A stretch of DNA of 56,162 nt. Origin: DATIJJ01 sp039936115. Lineage in GTDB: Bacteria > Pseudomonadota > Gammaproteobacteria > DSM-16500. The notes under the pieces are model-generated. The model made no database searches. It saw nothing but the letters and a program-made list of their open reading frames with translations, and had not been told where the DNA came from. The stretch covers positions 1 to 56,162 of the forward strand of contig JBDTIZ010000066.1 in the NCBI GenBank assembly GCA_039936115.1, written 5' to 3'. Positions within the stretch are counted from its first letter, which is position 1. Every line of letters begins with the position of its first letter. Positions 26,557 through 34,491 of this stretch are shown here, one piece after another. A program made the position numbers and the translations under genes.

Positions 26557-27768
26557 ATGAAATATCAGTATGTGAAAGTAGATTGCAATCTTGTACATCA
26601 AGTTAGTCCAGAGGATGTGCTTATTTGTAATGGATATGTTGGATTGCCATCTTTCATAACCAAAGAAACATATGATAATGATCTCGGCGTACATTTGAAT
26701 GAAGCTGAAAGTGAGGTTTTTCATAAGTTATATGGTTTTCATATAAGATATGATCACGCAATGGGAATGCAAGAATGTTATGTTCTTAAAACTATTTTTC
26801 CTGAAATACAAAAAAATGCACTTAGAAAGATATCTAAAGAAATAGTTGATATTTTAAATAAATACTATTTAGAAATTGATGAAAAATATATCTTGTCTAG
26901 TGACTTTATTGATGAAAATAGTGAAAAATTGCTACTGAAATTAATGGGAAGAATTGATTTAAATATTAGTGAAAATGATAGAGCCACTCTTGGAAGAGTT
27001 TTTGAATGTATTAACTTTTCTCTAAGTGTAAAAGTTTATTATTCAACAATGTTTAATGATACTAATCATCCCTATTACTATAAAAAAGAACATGAACATG
27101 TTCCAGGTATGATGGTGATCGAATCTGTAAGACAAGCACTCTACGCGTATGCCTATACATTTAAAAAATGTAAACGTGGTGATGTTTCTATCTCAATTTC
27201 AACATTAAATAGTAATTTTTATAGATATACCCAGTCAAATTATCCATTAAAAATAATGGTCGAAGATAATTCTGAGCCAGCTGATGATATTAATCGAGTT
27301 TTAAAACTTAAGGCAAAATTATTTCAAAGAAATAGTCTTGTGGCTGAGATAGTTTACGAGGGATCAATAATGAAATTGAACACTTTTAAGCGATTACGAG
27401 TTATGGGTAGTGATGAAGATGAATATGTTTTTTATCCGATTAAGGACGGTTATGACACTCTGATCTTAATTAGTGATAATTCATCTTGTATATCGATATC
27501 TAAGTTAAAGGAAATATCTATGAAAGGCATGAGGCTATTTATTTCAAATAAAGACATCTATGAAAGCAATCAAAAATTTAAATTCATCTTAGGCATTAAA
27601 AATAACAGAAAAATAATAGCTGAGTGTTTATTGGAATCAAAAGAGGATATTGATAATGGTATGGATATATTCGTTCGTTTTATCGATCTCTCTAAAAATA
27701 CCATTATGGATATATCAGACTATATTAAAAATTATACCTATATATATGAAAAAGGATTAATAATTTAA
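26557..27768 (+). CDS. AfsA-like (A-factor synthase) hotdog protein with PilZ-like C-terminus
   Basis: A 403-residue protein. The N-terminal segment NLVHQVSPEDVLICNGYVG and especially EHEHVPGMMVIESVRQALYAYAY (about 178-200) match the two hotdog repeats of the AfsA/ScbA family, whose Streptomyces members join a beta-ketoacyl chain to dihydroxyacetone phosphate to start gamma-butyrolactone signals. Residues about 270-395 (FKRLRVMGSDEDEY, then ISKLKEISMKGMRLFIS and MDIFVRFIDLS) have the strand pattern of a PilZ domain, a usual c-di-GMP binder, though the full RxxxR and D/NxSxxG motifs are degenerate. An AfsA-PilZ fusion is not something I know as common. It is followed by reductases, fitting reduction of a butenolide. 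The start of the next gene overlaps its stop. Confidence 0.8.
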   Translation: MKYQYVKVDCNLVHQVSPEDVLICNGYVGLPSFITKETYDNDLGVHLNEAESEVFHKLYGFHIRYDHAMGMQECYVLKTIFPEIQKNALRKISKEIVDILNKYYLEIDEKYILSSDFIDENSEKLLLKLMGRIDLNISENDRATLGRVFECINFSLSVKVYYSTMFNDTNHPYYYKKEHEHVPGMMVIESVRQALYAYAYTFKKCKRGDVSISISTLNSNFYRYTQSNYPLKIMVEDNSEPADDINRVLKLKAKLFQRNSLVAEIVYEGSIMKLNTFKRLRVMGSDEDEYVFYPIKDGYDTLILISDNSSCISISKLKEISMKGMRLFISNKDIYESNQKFKFILGIKNNRKIIAECLLESKEDIDNGMDIFVRFIDLSKNTIMDISDYIKNYTYIYEKGLII

Positions 27769-28979
27769 TGTCACATTTTCTATCGAACAACATAAGCATG
27801 AGTGATCTATCCAAAAAAGGAGTAAAAAAATATCCTTATATTTTTACTCCTTTGGTAATCAATAAAATTGTTATTCCTAATAGAATTTATTTTTCTCCGT
27901 TTGGAATAGATGACGCCAATATTGATGGAACAATATCGGATTCTCTTGAAAACTTTTATCGTAATATTGCTAAAGGTGGTTGTGGATTAATAATGTTAAG
28001 CAATTGCTCTGTTTCACCTGATTCTATTTTAAATCCTCGTGGCCTGAAGATGCATAACAATATTCACTCAAATAGACTGAAAAGAATAATTAATAGAGTC
28101 GAATGTTATGGTGGAATATTGGGTATTCAGCTTCAGCATTATGGGGCTCAAGCGGTTACAACATTTACAAACCAAGCTTTGCTTTCCCCAAGTGGATTTG
28201 CATGTAAACACTATGGCAAAAAAGATTCTCAATATAAGGTGCGTGAAATGACCCTTGATGATATTGAAGAAGTAAAGCAGCAATTCATTGATGCTGCTGT
28301 TCTAAGTGCAAGTGCTGGCGTAAAGTTCATCCAGTTACAAGCTGCTAATGGATATTTGTTACATAGTTTTATGTCACCTTACACAAACAAGAGAACGGAT
28401 GGATATGGTGGTAATTATGAAAATCGAGCCAGATTATTGATCGAAATTATACGCGGTATTAAATTAAAACTTAAAGATAATATTATTTTATCAGCAACTA
28501 TTGGTATTAACGACTGCCTAGATCAGGAGGGTGTTAGGCCGAGTGATTATAAGTTCATAATGCCATTATTAGAGAGCTCAGGAATAGATTCAATCACAGT
28601 TTCTATCTCAATCGCTGAAACTTTTAAGAATCTTATTATACGTACACACGAGTCAGAAAAAAAACTTCACAGTTCAATTTTTGATATTAAGAAACATATG
28701 CTTTCTTCTATTCCAATTGGCTTTTCTGGGTTTACAAATTCGCTTCAATCAGCAGAAGATTTAATAAAAAAAGGTACGTCTAATTTTATCGGCATGGGTC
28801 GTTCTTTATTTGCGGATAATGATTTAATTCTTAAATCTATCGATGGAAATAATAACAGCATATTTCAATGTTTATGGGATGGTAACTGTTTTAAAGATAA
28901 ATCAAATTCATTGCTGGATAGAGTGTACTGCTGCGTAAATCCAAAATATAAAAGACCCAATTCTATCAAATATAATTAA
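27768..28979 (+). CDS. NADH:flavin oxidoreductase, Old Yellow Enzyme family
   Basis: A 403-residue FMN-binding TIM-barrel protein. The family pattern is clear: IFTPLVINKIVIPNRIYFSPFG, GIQLQHYGAQA, then NGYLLHSFMSPYTNKRTDGYGGNYENRARLLIEI. It would reduce activated C=C bonds such as those in enones or butenolides. In most relatives the segment before GYL reads (I/V)HxAHGYL with a His-His or His-Asn pair; here it is LQAANGYL, so the first His is Gln. A C-terminal Cys set (CLWDGNC..CCVNP) resembles the Fe-S variant region of 2,4-dienoyl-CoA reductases but is incomplete. It is coupled to the AfsA-like gene (TAATG). Confidence 0.88.
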   Translation: MSHFLSNNISMSDLSKKGVKKYPYIFTPLVINKIVIPNRIYFSPFGIDDANIDGTISDSLENFYRNIAKGGCGLIMLSNCSVSPDSILNPRGLKMHNNIHSNRLKRIINRVECYGGILGIQLQHYGAQAVTTFTNQALLSPSGFACKHYGKKDSQYKVREMTLDDIEEVKQQFIDAAVLSASAGVKFIQLQAANGYLLHSFMSPYTNKRTDGYGGNYENRARLLIEIIRGIKLKLKDNIILSATIGINDCLDQEGVRPSDYKFIMPLLESSGIDSITVSISIAETFKNLIIRTHESEKKLHSSIFDIKKHMLSSIPIGFSGFTNSLQSAEDLIKKGTSNFIGMGRSLFADNDLILKSIDGNNNSIFQCLWDGNCFKDKSNSLLDRVYCCVNPKYKRPNSIKYN

Positions 28980-28994
28980 GTAGGAATAAACACT

Positions 28995-29780
28995 ATGGAT
29001 CGTTTCAAAAATTCAATAGTTCTAGTCACGGGTGGAACTCAAGGAATGGGATTAGCTGCTGCATTAAGATTTGCACAAGAAGGTGCTTCTGTATGTGTAT
29101 CGGGTAGAGATTCAAACAAAGGAGAAGATGCTTTAAAAATTCTAAATGGAATATCGAATAATGTAATTTTTATTCAATGCGATATAGCAAACAGTCAAGA
29201 TGCAGAAAATTTGGTATCAAGATGCGTTGAAAGATTTGGTCGACTTGATATTGCTTTTAATAATGCCGGTGTTACTTCCGAGTATGCACTTTTAGCTGAT
29301 TCAGATGATGCGCATTGGGAAAATGTTATTAAAACTAATTCATGTGGAACATATTACTGTATGAAATATGAAATAAGGGCAATGCTAAAAAACAAAGGAG
29401 GTGTGATTATAAATAATGCTTCATGCGTTGGTCTGATGCCCATTCCAAAGCAATCTGCTTATGTTGCAAGTAAGCATGCTGTAATTGGATTAACTAAAAG
29501 CGCGGCAATGGATTATGCGGATACAAGCGCTGGACAGCCTCAAATAAGGATTAATGCAGTTGCCCCAGGTCCTATTTTAGGAGGAATGAATAGTACCTCT
29601 AAACATGCCAACAACTCAGATAACGTGATCCGTAAGAGCGGGTTTACTGCGATGAATCGGTTTGGCAGTCAAGAGGAGGTTGCAGCAACAGTGTTGTGGC
29701 TTGCTTCAGACGAAGCATCTTATATTACTGGTACGGTTATATCTATAGATGGTGGGATGAGTGCGGGAAAATGGCATTAG
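28995..29780 (+). CDS. Short-chain dehydrogenase/reductase (FabG-like)
   Basis: A 261-residue classical SDR. The cofactor motif is VTGGTQGMGLAAALRFA, with the acidic or basic tail after it (SGRDSNK) suggesting NADP(H). NNAG is present, and the catalytic Ser (NNASCVG), Tyr and Lys (YVASKHA) are intact. The C-terminus (YITGTVISIDGGMSAGKWH) is the usual end. It probably reduces or oxidises the keto or hydroxyl group of the operon's product. It lies 15 bp after the Old Yellow Enzyme homologue and 10 bp before the second SDR. Confidence 0.93.
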   Translation: MDRFKNSIVLVTGGTQGMGLAAALRFAQEGASVCVSGRDSNKGEDALKILNGISNNVIFIQCDIANSQDAENLVSRCVERFGRLDIAFNNAGVTSEYALLADSDDAHWENVIKTNSCGTYYCMKYEIRAMLKNKGGVIINNASCVGLMPIPKQSAYVASKHAVIGLTKSAAMDYADTSAGQPQIRINAVAPGPILGGMNSTSKHANNSDNVIRKSGFTAMNRFGSQEEVAATVLWLASDEASYITGTVISIDGGMSAGKWH

Positions 29781-29790
29781 AGGAGCTAAT

Positions 29791-30546
29791 ATGAAAACTG
29801 CGGTTATTACCGGAGTTAGCTCAGGTATTGGATTTGAGCTAGCAAAAGCATTATTGAAAAAAAATTTCAATGTTTATGGAATTAGCAGGCGTACACCTAA
29901 AGAACTATTTGATTATGAGAATTTTAATTTCTTATGTATTGATCTGAATAATTTTGAAAATCTAACTAATAAGATTTCAGAATTTCTAATTAAAAAATTT
30001 AATATTACTAAAATAGATTACCTATTTTTGAATGCGGGTGAATTTAATAAACGGATTGCACCAATTTCAGATACACCAATATCTGAATATGACTATTTAA
30101 TGCGAGTCAATGTATGGAGCTATAAAATAATTCTTGATGTTCTGTTAAGAGCAAGTGTGTTGCTCGACACAGTAATTTTTTCCTCATCTATATCAAGTTT
30201 ACGTGCAAGAAAAGGCATGGGAGCTTATGCGATATCTAAAGCTGCGCTGAATATGATGGCTAAGCTCTACGCGTTAGAGCATCCAGAGGTTTTCTTTTCG
30301 GTTCTAGGGTTATGTAATGTCAACACTTTTGTGGCCGATAATATTTTAAATTTACCGTTATTAGGTGATTTTAATGAATTGGCTGAGCTGAGAGACAGGG
30401 CAAGCATACCAGGATATTTAACTTCACCATTTGATAGAGCAGAGCAGATATTGTTATTGCTTGAATCTGATTTAAAGAAGAAATCTACAAGTGGTGAATT
30501 CATTGAAATAAGGCAATTATTAGAAATAAATAGGATAACAGAATGA
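29791..30546 (+). CDS. Short-chain dehydrogenase/reductase, second copy
   Basis: About 251 residues. The cofactor motif VITGVSSGIGFELAKALLKK, LFLNAGEF in place of NNAG, and the catalytic Ser-Tyr-Lys in SSSISSLRARKGMGAYAISKAAL are visible. ATG 29791 with AGGAG at 29780-29784 is the start; an upstream in-frame extension to 29761 overlaps the previous gene and is unlikely. It is clearly different in sequence from the preceding SDR, so not a recent duplicate. It ends in an ATGA overlap with the next gene. Confidence 0.92.
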   Translation: MKTAVITGVSSGIGFELAKALLKKNFNVYGISRRTPKELFDYENFNFLCIDLNNFENLTNKISEFLIKKFNITKIDYLFLNAGEFNKRIAPISDTPISEYDYLMRVNVWSYKIILDVLLRASVLLDTVIFSSSISSLRARKGMGAYAISKAALNMMAKLYALEHPEVFFSVLGLCNVNTFVADNILNLPLLGDFNELAELRDRASIPGYLTSPFDRAEQILLLLESDLKKKSTSGEFIEIRQLLEINRITE

Positions 30547-31211
30547 ATGTATTTATATTGTTAGCTCATCCAGAAATACAAAGTTTTAATGGCGCGTTAT
30601 TTAATGAATCAATTAATTTATTCAATAAAGGTGGCGCTGTGGTAAATAGTACAGATCTTTATCGTTCCAATTTTCATCCTCTATCAGATAGAAGTAATTT
30701 TTCAACTTGTTTTGATTCTAGTTATCTAAAGCTTCAGCTAGAGGAAATACATGCTTCGTGCAATAATGGATTTATGAATGATGTTGAAACTGAGATGTCT
30801 AAAATCGAAGCCTGTGATCTCATGATCTGGCAATTTCCTTTGTGGTGGTTTAGTGTTCCTTCAATTTTGAAAGGTTGGATTGATCGGGTTTTTGCTATGG
30901 GTCGCATGTATGATCATGAGCATGTATTTCAAAATGGTAAATTACGAGGTAAAAGAGCAATGTTATCTCTAACTGTCGGTGGTGAAGAAGCCATGTACCT
31001 AAAAAACGGATTTCTTGGAGATATGGATGCAATTTTACGTCCTATCCATAGAGGGATTTTGCAATTTGTTGGTTTTGATATTTTGAAACCCCATATCACA
31101 TATGCTCCAGTTAGAATGCACCAGTCAGAGCGTACAGGAATATTAACACAATTTTGTGAAAGATTAGCTAAAATTGAAAATGAAAAACCGATTGATGTAG
31201 GTTGTTTTTAG
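30543..31211 (+). CDS. NAD(P)H:quinone reductase, flavodoxin-like fold
   Basis: A 222-residue protein of the NQO1/MdaB/KefF family. The flavin-binding start is VFILLAHPEIQSFNGALF, and the segment DLMIWQFPLWWFSVPSILKGWIDRVFAMG is diagnostic. It catalyses two-electron reduction of quinones or related electrophiles in the cytoplasm. It could protect the host from, or tailor, a quinone-like or enone product. It is coupled to the second SDR by an ATGA overlap. Confidence 0.93.
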   Translation: MNVFILLAHPEIQSFNGALFNESINLFNKGGAVVNSTDLYRSNFHPLSDRSNFSTCFDSSYLKLQLEEIHASCNNGFMNDVETEMSKIEACDLMIWQFPLWWFSVPSILKGWIDRVFAMGRMYDHEHVFQNGKLRGKRAMLSLTVGGEEAMYLKNGFLGDMDAILRPIHRGILQFVGFDILKPHITYAPVRMHQSERTGILTQFCERLAKIENEKPIDVGCF

Positions 31212-31256
31212 TTGTCTAATTTTAATAATTAAAAATATAATTTGATGGAGCTAATA

Positions 31257-31775
31257 ATGAACATACACGAATGCATTTTTCCTGACAGAAGTTTAATAGC
31301 AAATGAGATTATTTCTGCTGATTTTCATGACTCATTTAGATTGTTATCTTTAGAAGGCAATCTAGACCCTTTAGATATCTATTTAATAATGGTAAATAAT
31401 ACACCCAGTTGGATCAATCGACTTTTATCATTAAGAAATAAATTAGTTCATCTATTGGGTTTGAACGACGTTGGTAATTTAGGCGCTATTAATGGTTTGG
31501 ATTTTGTTGATAGAGAGAATTTGATTGGTGAAAAACTGGATATTTTTATAATTGAATCATTTAGTAAAAATGAAATGATTCTGACACAGAAGGATAAACA
31601 TCTTGATATAAAAATATCAATATTAAAGCATGAAAATTCTTTAAAAACAGATTTAATTGTATCTACAGTGGTTAATTTTCACAATAAGCTAGGTAAAATA
31701 TATATGACATTAATAGCGCCATTTCATAAGGTTGTTGTAAAAAGACTAATGAAAAATGTTATTTGCAAAAAATGA
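31257..31775 (+). CDS. DUF2867-like protein closing the biosynthetic operon
   Basis: About 172 residues. The pattern SFRLLSLEGNLDPLDIYLIMVNNTPSWINRLLSLRNKLVHLLGL and the end STVVNFHNKLGKIYMTLIAPFHKVVVKRLM fit the DUF2867 family, which often accompanies SDR-type oxidoreductases and has unknown function. ATG 31257 is preferred (GGAG at 31246-31249); an in-frame TTG at 31242 is also open. No signal peptide is seen. It is the last gene on this strand before the converging repressor gene at 31814. Confidence 0.75.
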   Translation: MNIHECIFPDRSLIANEIISADFHDSFRLLSLEGNLDPLDIYLIMVNNTPSWINRLLSLRNKLVHLLGLNDVGNLGAINGLDFVDRENLIGEKLDIFIIESFSKNEMILTQKDKHLDIKISILKHENSLKTDLIVSTVVNFHNKLGKIYMTLIAPFHKVVVKRLMKNVICKK

Positions 31776-31804
31776 TAAGTTATCACTATTAGATAAAAAT
31801 TTCT

Positions 31805-31828
31805 GCAGCATATTTATTTATATGCTGC
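31805..31828. terminator. Bidirectional terminator overlapping the end of the repressor gene
   Basis: Stem GCAGCATAT (31805-31813), loop TTATTT, stem ATATGCTGC (31820-31828). On the minus strand it is followed by T-rich sequence (AGAAATTTTT), and on the plus side by A-runs. It separates the converging biosynthetic operon and repressor gene. The stem encodes the last residues of the repressor. Confidence 0.65.
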
Positions 31829-32353
31829 AAAAAATTCATTTAATAATTTAATTTGTGTATTTTGGGAAGAAGTTGATGAGGTTATACGTTTGTATATTTT
31901 AATTGTTTCCTGTGCTATTGACTTCGCAGCATTGTCTGATAGACATATTCCTTGAATATTTAGCAATTCCTTTAAAATTTTAGCTACTAATTTTGGGTTA
32001 GTGATATTTAGACTATTTTTTGATGTTGAAGCTATTTTCTGGTTTACAAGGATTTGGCTATTAGAGTCCAAGTTTTTTAGATCAATTAATTCTTCAGCAA
32101 GAATGGTTTTTTTTATTTGGTTTATATTTTTAAAGGGCTGTCCTGCGCCTGCTAGGAGCCAGTTAAAATTTACACCCAGGGCTTTGCTATAAAATTTCAA
32201 AGTATCATCATCTGGTGTTCGTGAGCCAGATTCATGTTGTGAGTAAGTAGATGCAGGAATTTTAAATTTTTTCAAAAAATCTTTTGATGTTTTAAATCCA
32301 GCGGCTTTTCTTGCCGCTCTTAAGCGTGCGCCTAAACGTATCATTTCTGTCAT
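31814..32353 (-). CDS. XRE-family repressor of the mobile element (LvrR-like)
   Basis: A 179-residue protein with an N-terminal CI/Cro helix-turn-helix (residues about 5-68: LGARLRAARKAAGFKTSKDFLKKFKIPASTYSQHESGSRTP, then LGVNFNWLLAGAG). The C-terminal 110 residues are helical without the Ser-Lys LexA-type peptidase signature. A repressor gene of this type divergent from a csrA paralogue marks the regulatory node of Legionella Lvh-type ICEs. The 16-bp operator in its own promoter (32396-32411) implies autoregulation, and the same operator lies at the excisionase promoter. The start ATG 32353 or 32344 is possible. Confidence 0.85.
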   Translation of the reverse strand: MTEMIRLGARLRAARKAAGFKTSKDFLKKFKIPASTYSQHESGSRTPDDDTLKFYSKALGVNFNWLLAGAGQPFKNINQIKKTILAEELIDLKNLDSNSQILVNQKIASTSKNSLNITNPKLVAKILKELLNIQGICLSDNAAKSIAQETIKIYKRITSSTSSQNTQIKLLNEFFAAYK

Positions 32354-32389
32354 TCAAACACCCTGATTTAGTAAAATCACAATGATGCT

Positions 32390-32418
32390 ATCATATGAGA
32401 ATAGTTTCTCATTGTCTA
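32390..32418 (-). promoter_or_regulatory. Repressor promoter with operator between -35 and -10
   Basis: On the minus strand, TAGACA (complement of 32413-32418), a 17-nt spacer and TATGAT (complement of 32390-32395). The spacer is filled by the operator TGAGAA-N4-TTCTCA (32396-32411). Binding would block RNA polymerase, as expected for autorepression. Confidence 0.7.
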
Positions 32419-32500
32419 GTGAGGTGCATGAAATAATTTTGTTGTATATATTTGTTCATTGACAATCATCTAAATAAATTGAAAAAACACATTAAAATAT

Positions 32501-32536
32501 TTGACATACAACATGTGGCATGAGAATTTGTACTCA
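32501..32536 (+). promoter_or_regulatory. csrA promoter with one-mismatch operator
   Basis: TTGACA (32501-32506) with a -10-like GAGAAT (32522-32527) at 15 nt, which is short spacing. TGAGAATTTGTACTCA (32521-32536) is the TGAGAA-N4-TTCTCA operator with one change. It directs transcription towards csrA and probably the transfer genes. Confidence 0.5.
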
Positions 32537-32599
32537 CAGAGGATGTGAAGATAAATTCTCAGTAACAAGGATGGAGAATATTATATTAGGTGAAATTTT

Positions 32600-32803
32600 A
32601 TGTTGGTATTAAGAAGAAAAGTTGGTCAGTCCATTATCCTTCATGGGAGGGAAGTCATCACTGTTAAAGTTCTGCGGGAGTCTCAAGGTATTATTACAAT
32701 CGGTGTTAACGCTCCAAGATATATTCAGGTTGATCGAGAAGAAATTTATTTGAAAAAGCAGAAGAATGATTTCATGTTTAAATCAATATCACATTCCAAC
32801 TAA
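32600..32803 (+). CDS. csrA: CsrA-family RNA-binding regulator (LvrC/CsrT type)
   Basis: A 67-residue CsrA paralogue. MLVLRRKVGQSIIL, the central VKVLRESQGIITIGVNAP and IQVDREEIYLKKQ match the family; the RNA-contacting Leu4, Arg6 and the Arg in VDREEIY are kept. CsrA proteins bind GGA motifs in leader RNAs and block translation. ICE-borne CsrA paralogues of Legionella elements act on the element's own mRNAs and, in some cases, on host differentiation. The gene is divergent from the XRE repressor and stands upstream of the transfer operon. The leader that follows (32804-33024) has two CAGGAT motifs. Confidence 0.93.
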   Translation: MLVLRRKVGQSIILHGREVITVKVLRESQGIITIGVNAPRYIQVDREEIYLKKQKNDFMFKSISHSN

Positions 32804-33024
32804 TCTGTGATTAAGATGGTGTTAAGATTATAGGGTTTTGGTCTAGGCAAAAAATATATTGTTTAGACCTCAGCTAGAAACTACAGGATAGCAATAAAGC
32901 CAGGATTATCAATTACGTGTTTTAGTATTCGGTAATATGGAATGTACATTCAATCTTATTATTTGCAATTAGCTAGTCTCACCACTGAAACAACCATGTC
33001 TCATTCGCATTTTTTGAGGTGTAA
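32804..33024 (+). promoter_or_regulatory. Leader of the transfer operon with candidate CsrA sites
   Basis: A 221-nt gap before the first transfer-operon gene. CAGGAT occurs at 32884-32889 and 32901-32906, and TTTGAGGTG forms the ribosome site at 33013-33021. Two spaced GGA motifs plus a GG-containing ribosome site fit a CsrA-controlled leader. No other element is visible. Confidence 0.35.
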
Positions 33025-33840
33025 ATGAGAATTTACGGCGCAATACAAATTTGCTTTTGGGAAAAACCAGAAACTCAGCAATTATCTGATGAAGGTAAAT
33101 TGCTCGCAATTTATTTGTTAACTGGCCCGCATAGTAATATGGTCGGTTGCTTTCGCTTACCTGATGGCTACATAACAGAAGATTTACGCTGGGATATGCA
33201 GAAGGTTAAAGATGCGTTCAATGAGCTATCTTCAATCGAGTTTTTGACCCGTGATGAGAATTCAGGATGGTTAGTAGTTCATAACTTTTTAAAATGGAAC
33301 CCAGTTCAAAATCCACGGCAAGGTATTGGAATTCAAAAGTTATTTGATGTCGTGCCAACTAATTCAGCAGTATTTGAACCCTTAGTAAAGGGTTTATTAA
33401 TGCATGGTAAATATTTTGATTCAAGGTTTCTTGAGAGTTTGTTGATACTTAATAAAAATTGCGTAAACCCTATCGATACACATGATGAAAAGTATCTAAC
33501 AGATAAGGATACAGATCAGGATAAAGATCAGAATAATATAAATATATGTGTGTCAGACTCCGCCGATCGTTCACGTGCAATCGAAGTATTGCATTTTCTC
33601 AATGAAAAAACGGGTCGAGTATATCGACCTGTTGATATTAACTTAAAACTTATTATTGCAAGACTAAAGTCTGGCGCAACCGTAAGCGAGTGTTATCAGG
33701 TTATTGCGAAAAAAACGCGTGAGTGGAAAAGTAATCCGCAAATGGCTGAGTACCTTCGTCCTGCAACATTGTTTAATGCCATTAAATTTGAGCAATACGT
33801 CGGTGAGTTAGTTGTCTCTACCTCTGGAGACGAAAAATGA
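33025..33840 (+). CDS. LvrA-like protein with phage-type (Phg_2220_C) C-terminal domain
   Basis: A 271-residue protein. The N-terminal part (residues 1-110) looks like a winged-helix region of phage replication proteins (DEGKLLAIYLLTGPHSNMVGCFRLP, with W..HNFLKWNPVQNPRQG). The C-terminal 80 residues (IEVLHFLNEKTGRVYRPVDINLKLIIARLKSGATVSECYQVI, then MAEYLRPATLFNAIKFEQYVG) match the conserved phage C-terminal domain of DnaD-like or helicase-loader proteins. In Legionella elements the gene in this place is called lvrA, function unproven. It may help the excised circle replicate. ATG 33025 has GAGGTG upstream. The next gene overlaps its stop. Confidence 0.75.
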   Translation: MRIYGAIQICFWEKPETQQLSDEGKLLAIYLLTGPHSNMVGCFRLPDGYITEDLRWDMQKVKDAFNELSSIEFLTRDENSGWLVVHNFLKWNPVQNPRQGIGIQKLFDVVPTNSAVFEPLVKGLLMHGKYFDSRFLESLLILNKNCVNPIDTHDEKYLTDKDTDQDKDQNNINICVSDSADRSRAIEVLHFLNEKTGRVYRPVDINLKLIIARLKSGATVSECYQVIAKKTREWKSNPQMAEYLRPATLFNAIKFEQYVGELVVSTSGDEK

Positions 33841-34121
33841 TGAATCGAAATAACTGTTGTCCTGAATGCAAACAATTACTGATCGAAAATCAACAGGACT
33901 GTGTCTGTGGCTGGAAGCTGAAGACAGCAACAGTTGTAAGAGATCGACGCTGCCAATATCAGCTTCCGGAAAGTCGATGCGATATGCCTGGCACCATGTC
34001 GCCTTCTGCTTATGGAAATAGCTGGTTTTGCCCTATTCATTACCATCAATTTAATGAAGCAAGATTAAAAAAAATTATTCTATTTAATTCTAAGCTACAA
34101 AATAATTTCAAGACTGAGTAG
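33837..34121 (+). CDS. LvrB-like small zinc-binding protein
   Basis: A 94-residue protein with an N-terminal CxxC pair (CCPECKQLL), a second Cys pair (DCVCGWKL), and further Cys and His (RRCQYQL, SRCDMPG, WFCPIHYHQF). The arrangement suggests two structural zinc sites, one of ribbon type. It is in the position of lvrB in Legionella Lvh loci, but I base that on context only. ATG 33837 overlaps the previous stop and has GGAG 8 nt upstream; ATG 33840 is the next choice. It precedes virB2 by 42 bp. Confidence 0.65.
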   Translation: MMNRNNCCPECKQLLIENQQDCVCGWKLKTATVVRDRRCQYQLPESRCDMPGTMSPSAYGNSWFCPIHYHQFNEARLKKIILFNSKLQNNFKTE

Positions 34122-34163
34122 TTAAAATGTTCCACATATAACATGAAAATGGAGAAATAAAAA

Positions 34164-34481
34164 ATGCAAAACTTAAATATAAAATCCAGGCTAAAAAATA
34201 TTTTTATTATATTTTCTAATTTATGTGTTTTTGTGTTTCCTGCAATAGCTTTTGCAAGAGGCGAAACACCTGTGAGTGATGGTCTAAGTTATATTACTAA
34301 CGCAATGTATGGAGCAACAGGCGTTGCTATTGCAACTATAGCAGTTATGTCGGTTGGCTTGCTCTGTATGGGACATATCCTGAAATGGACTGCACTAGGT
34401 TACACAATCATGGGTGTCTCAATCATATTTGGTGCTGGATCAATCGTAAAAGGCATAACAGCACTAACCACTACATTTTAA
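34164..34481 (+). CDS. virB2: Type IV secretion pilin VirB2 (LvhB2-like)
   Basis: A 105-residue pilin subunit. A long signal segment (residues about 15-32, ending FARG) precedes the mature chain with two hydrophobic helices (AMYGATGVAIATIAVMSVGLLCMG and LGYTIMGVSIIFGAGSIVKGITAL). VirB2 subunits form the conjugative pilus with lipid. ATG 34164 has GGAG upstream. It is the first gene of a continuous virB2-B11 set with small gaps. Confidence 0.9.
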   Translation: MQNLNIKSRLKNIFIIFSNLCVFVFPAIAFARGETPVSDGLSYITNAMYGATGVAIATIAVMSVGLLCMGHILKWTALGYTIMGVSIIFGAGSIVKGITALTTTF

Positions 34482-34491
34482 GAGTATCGCA

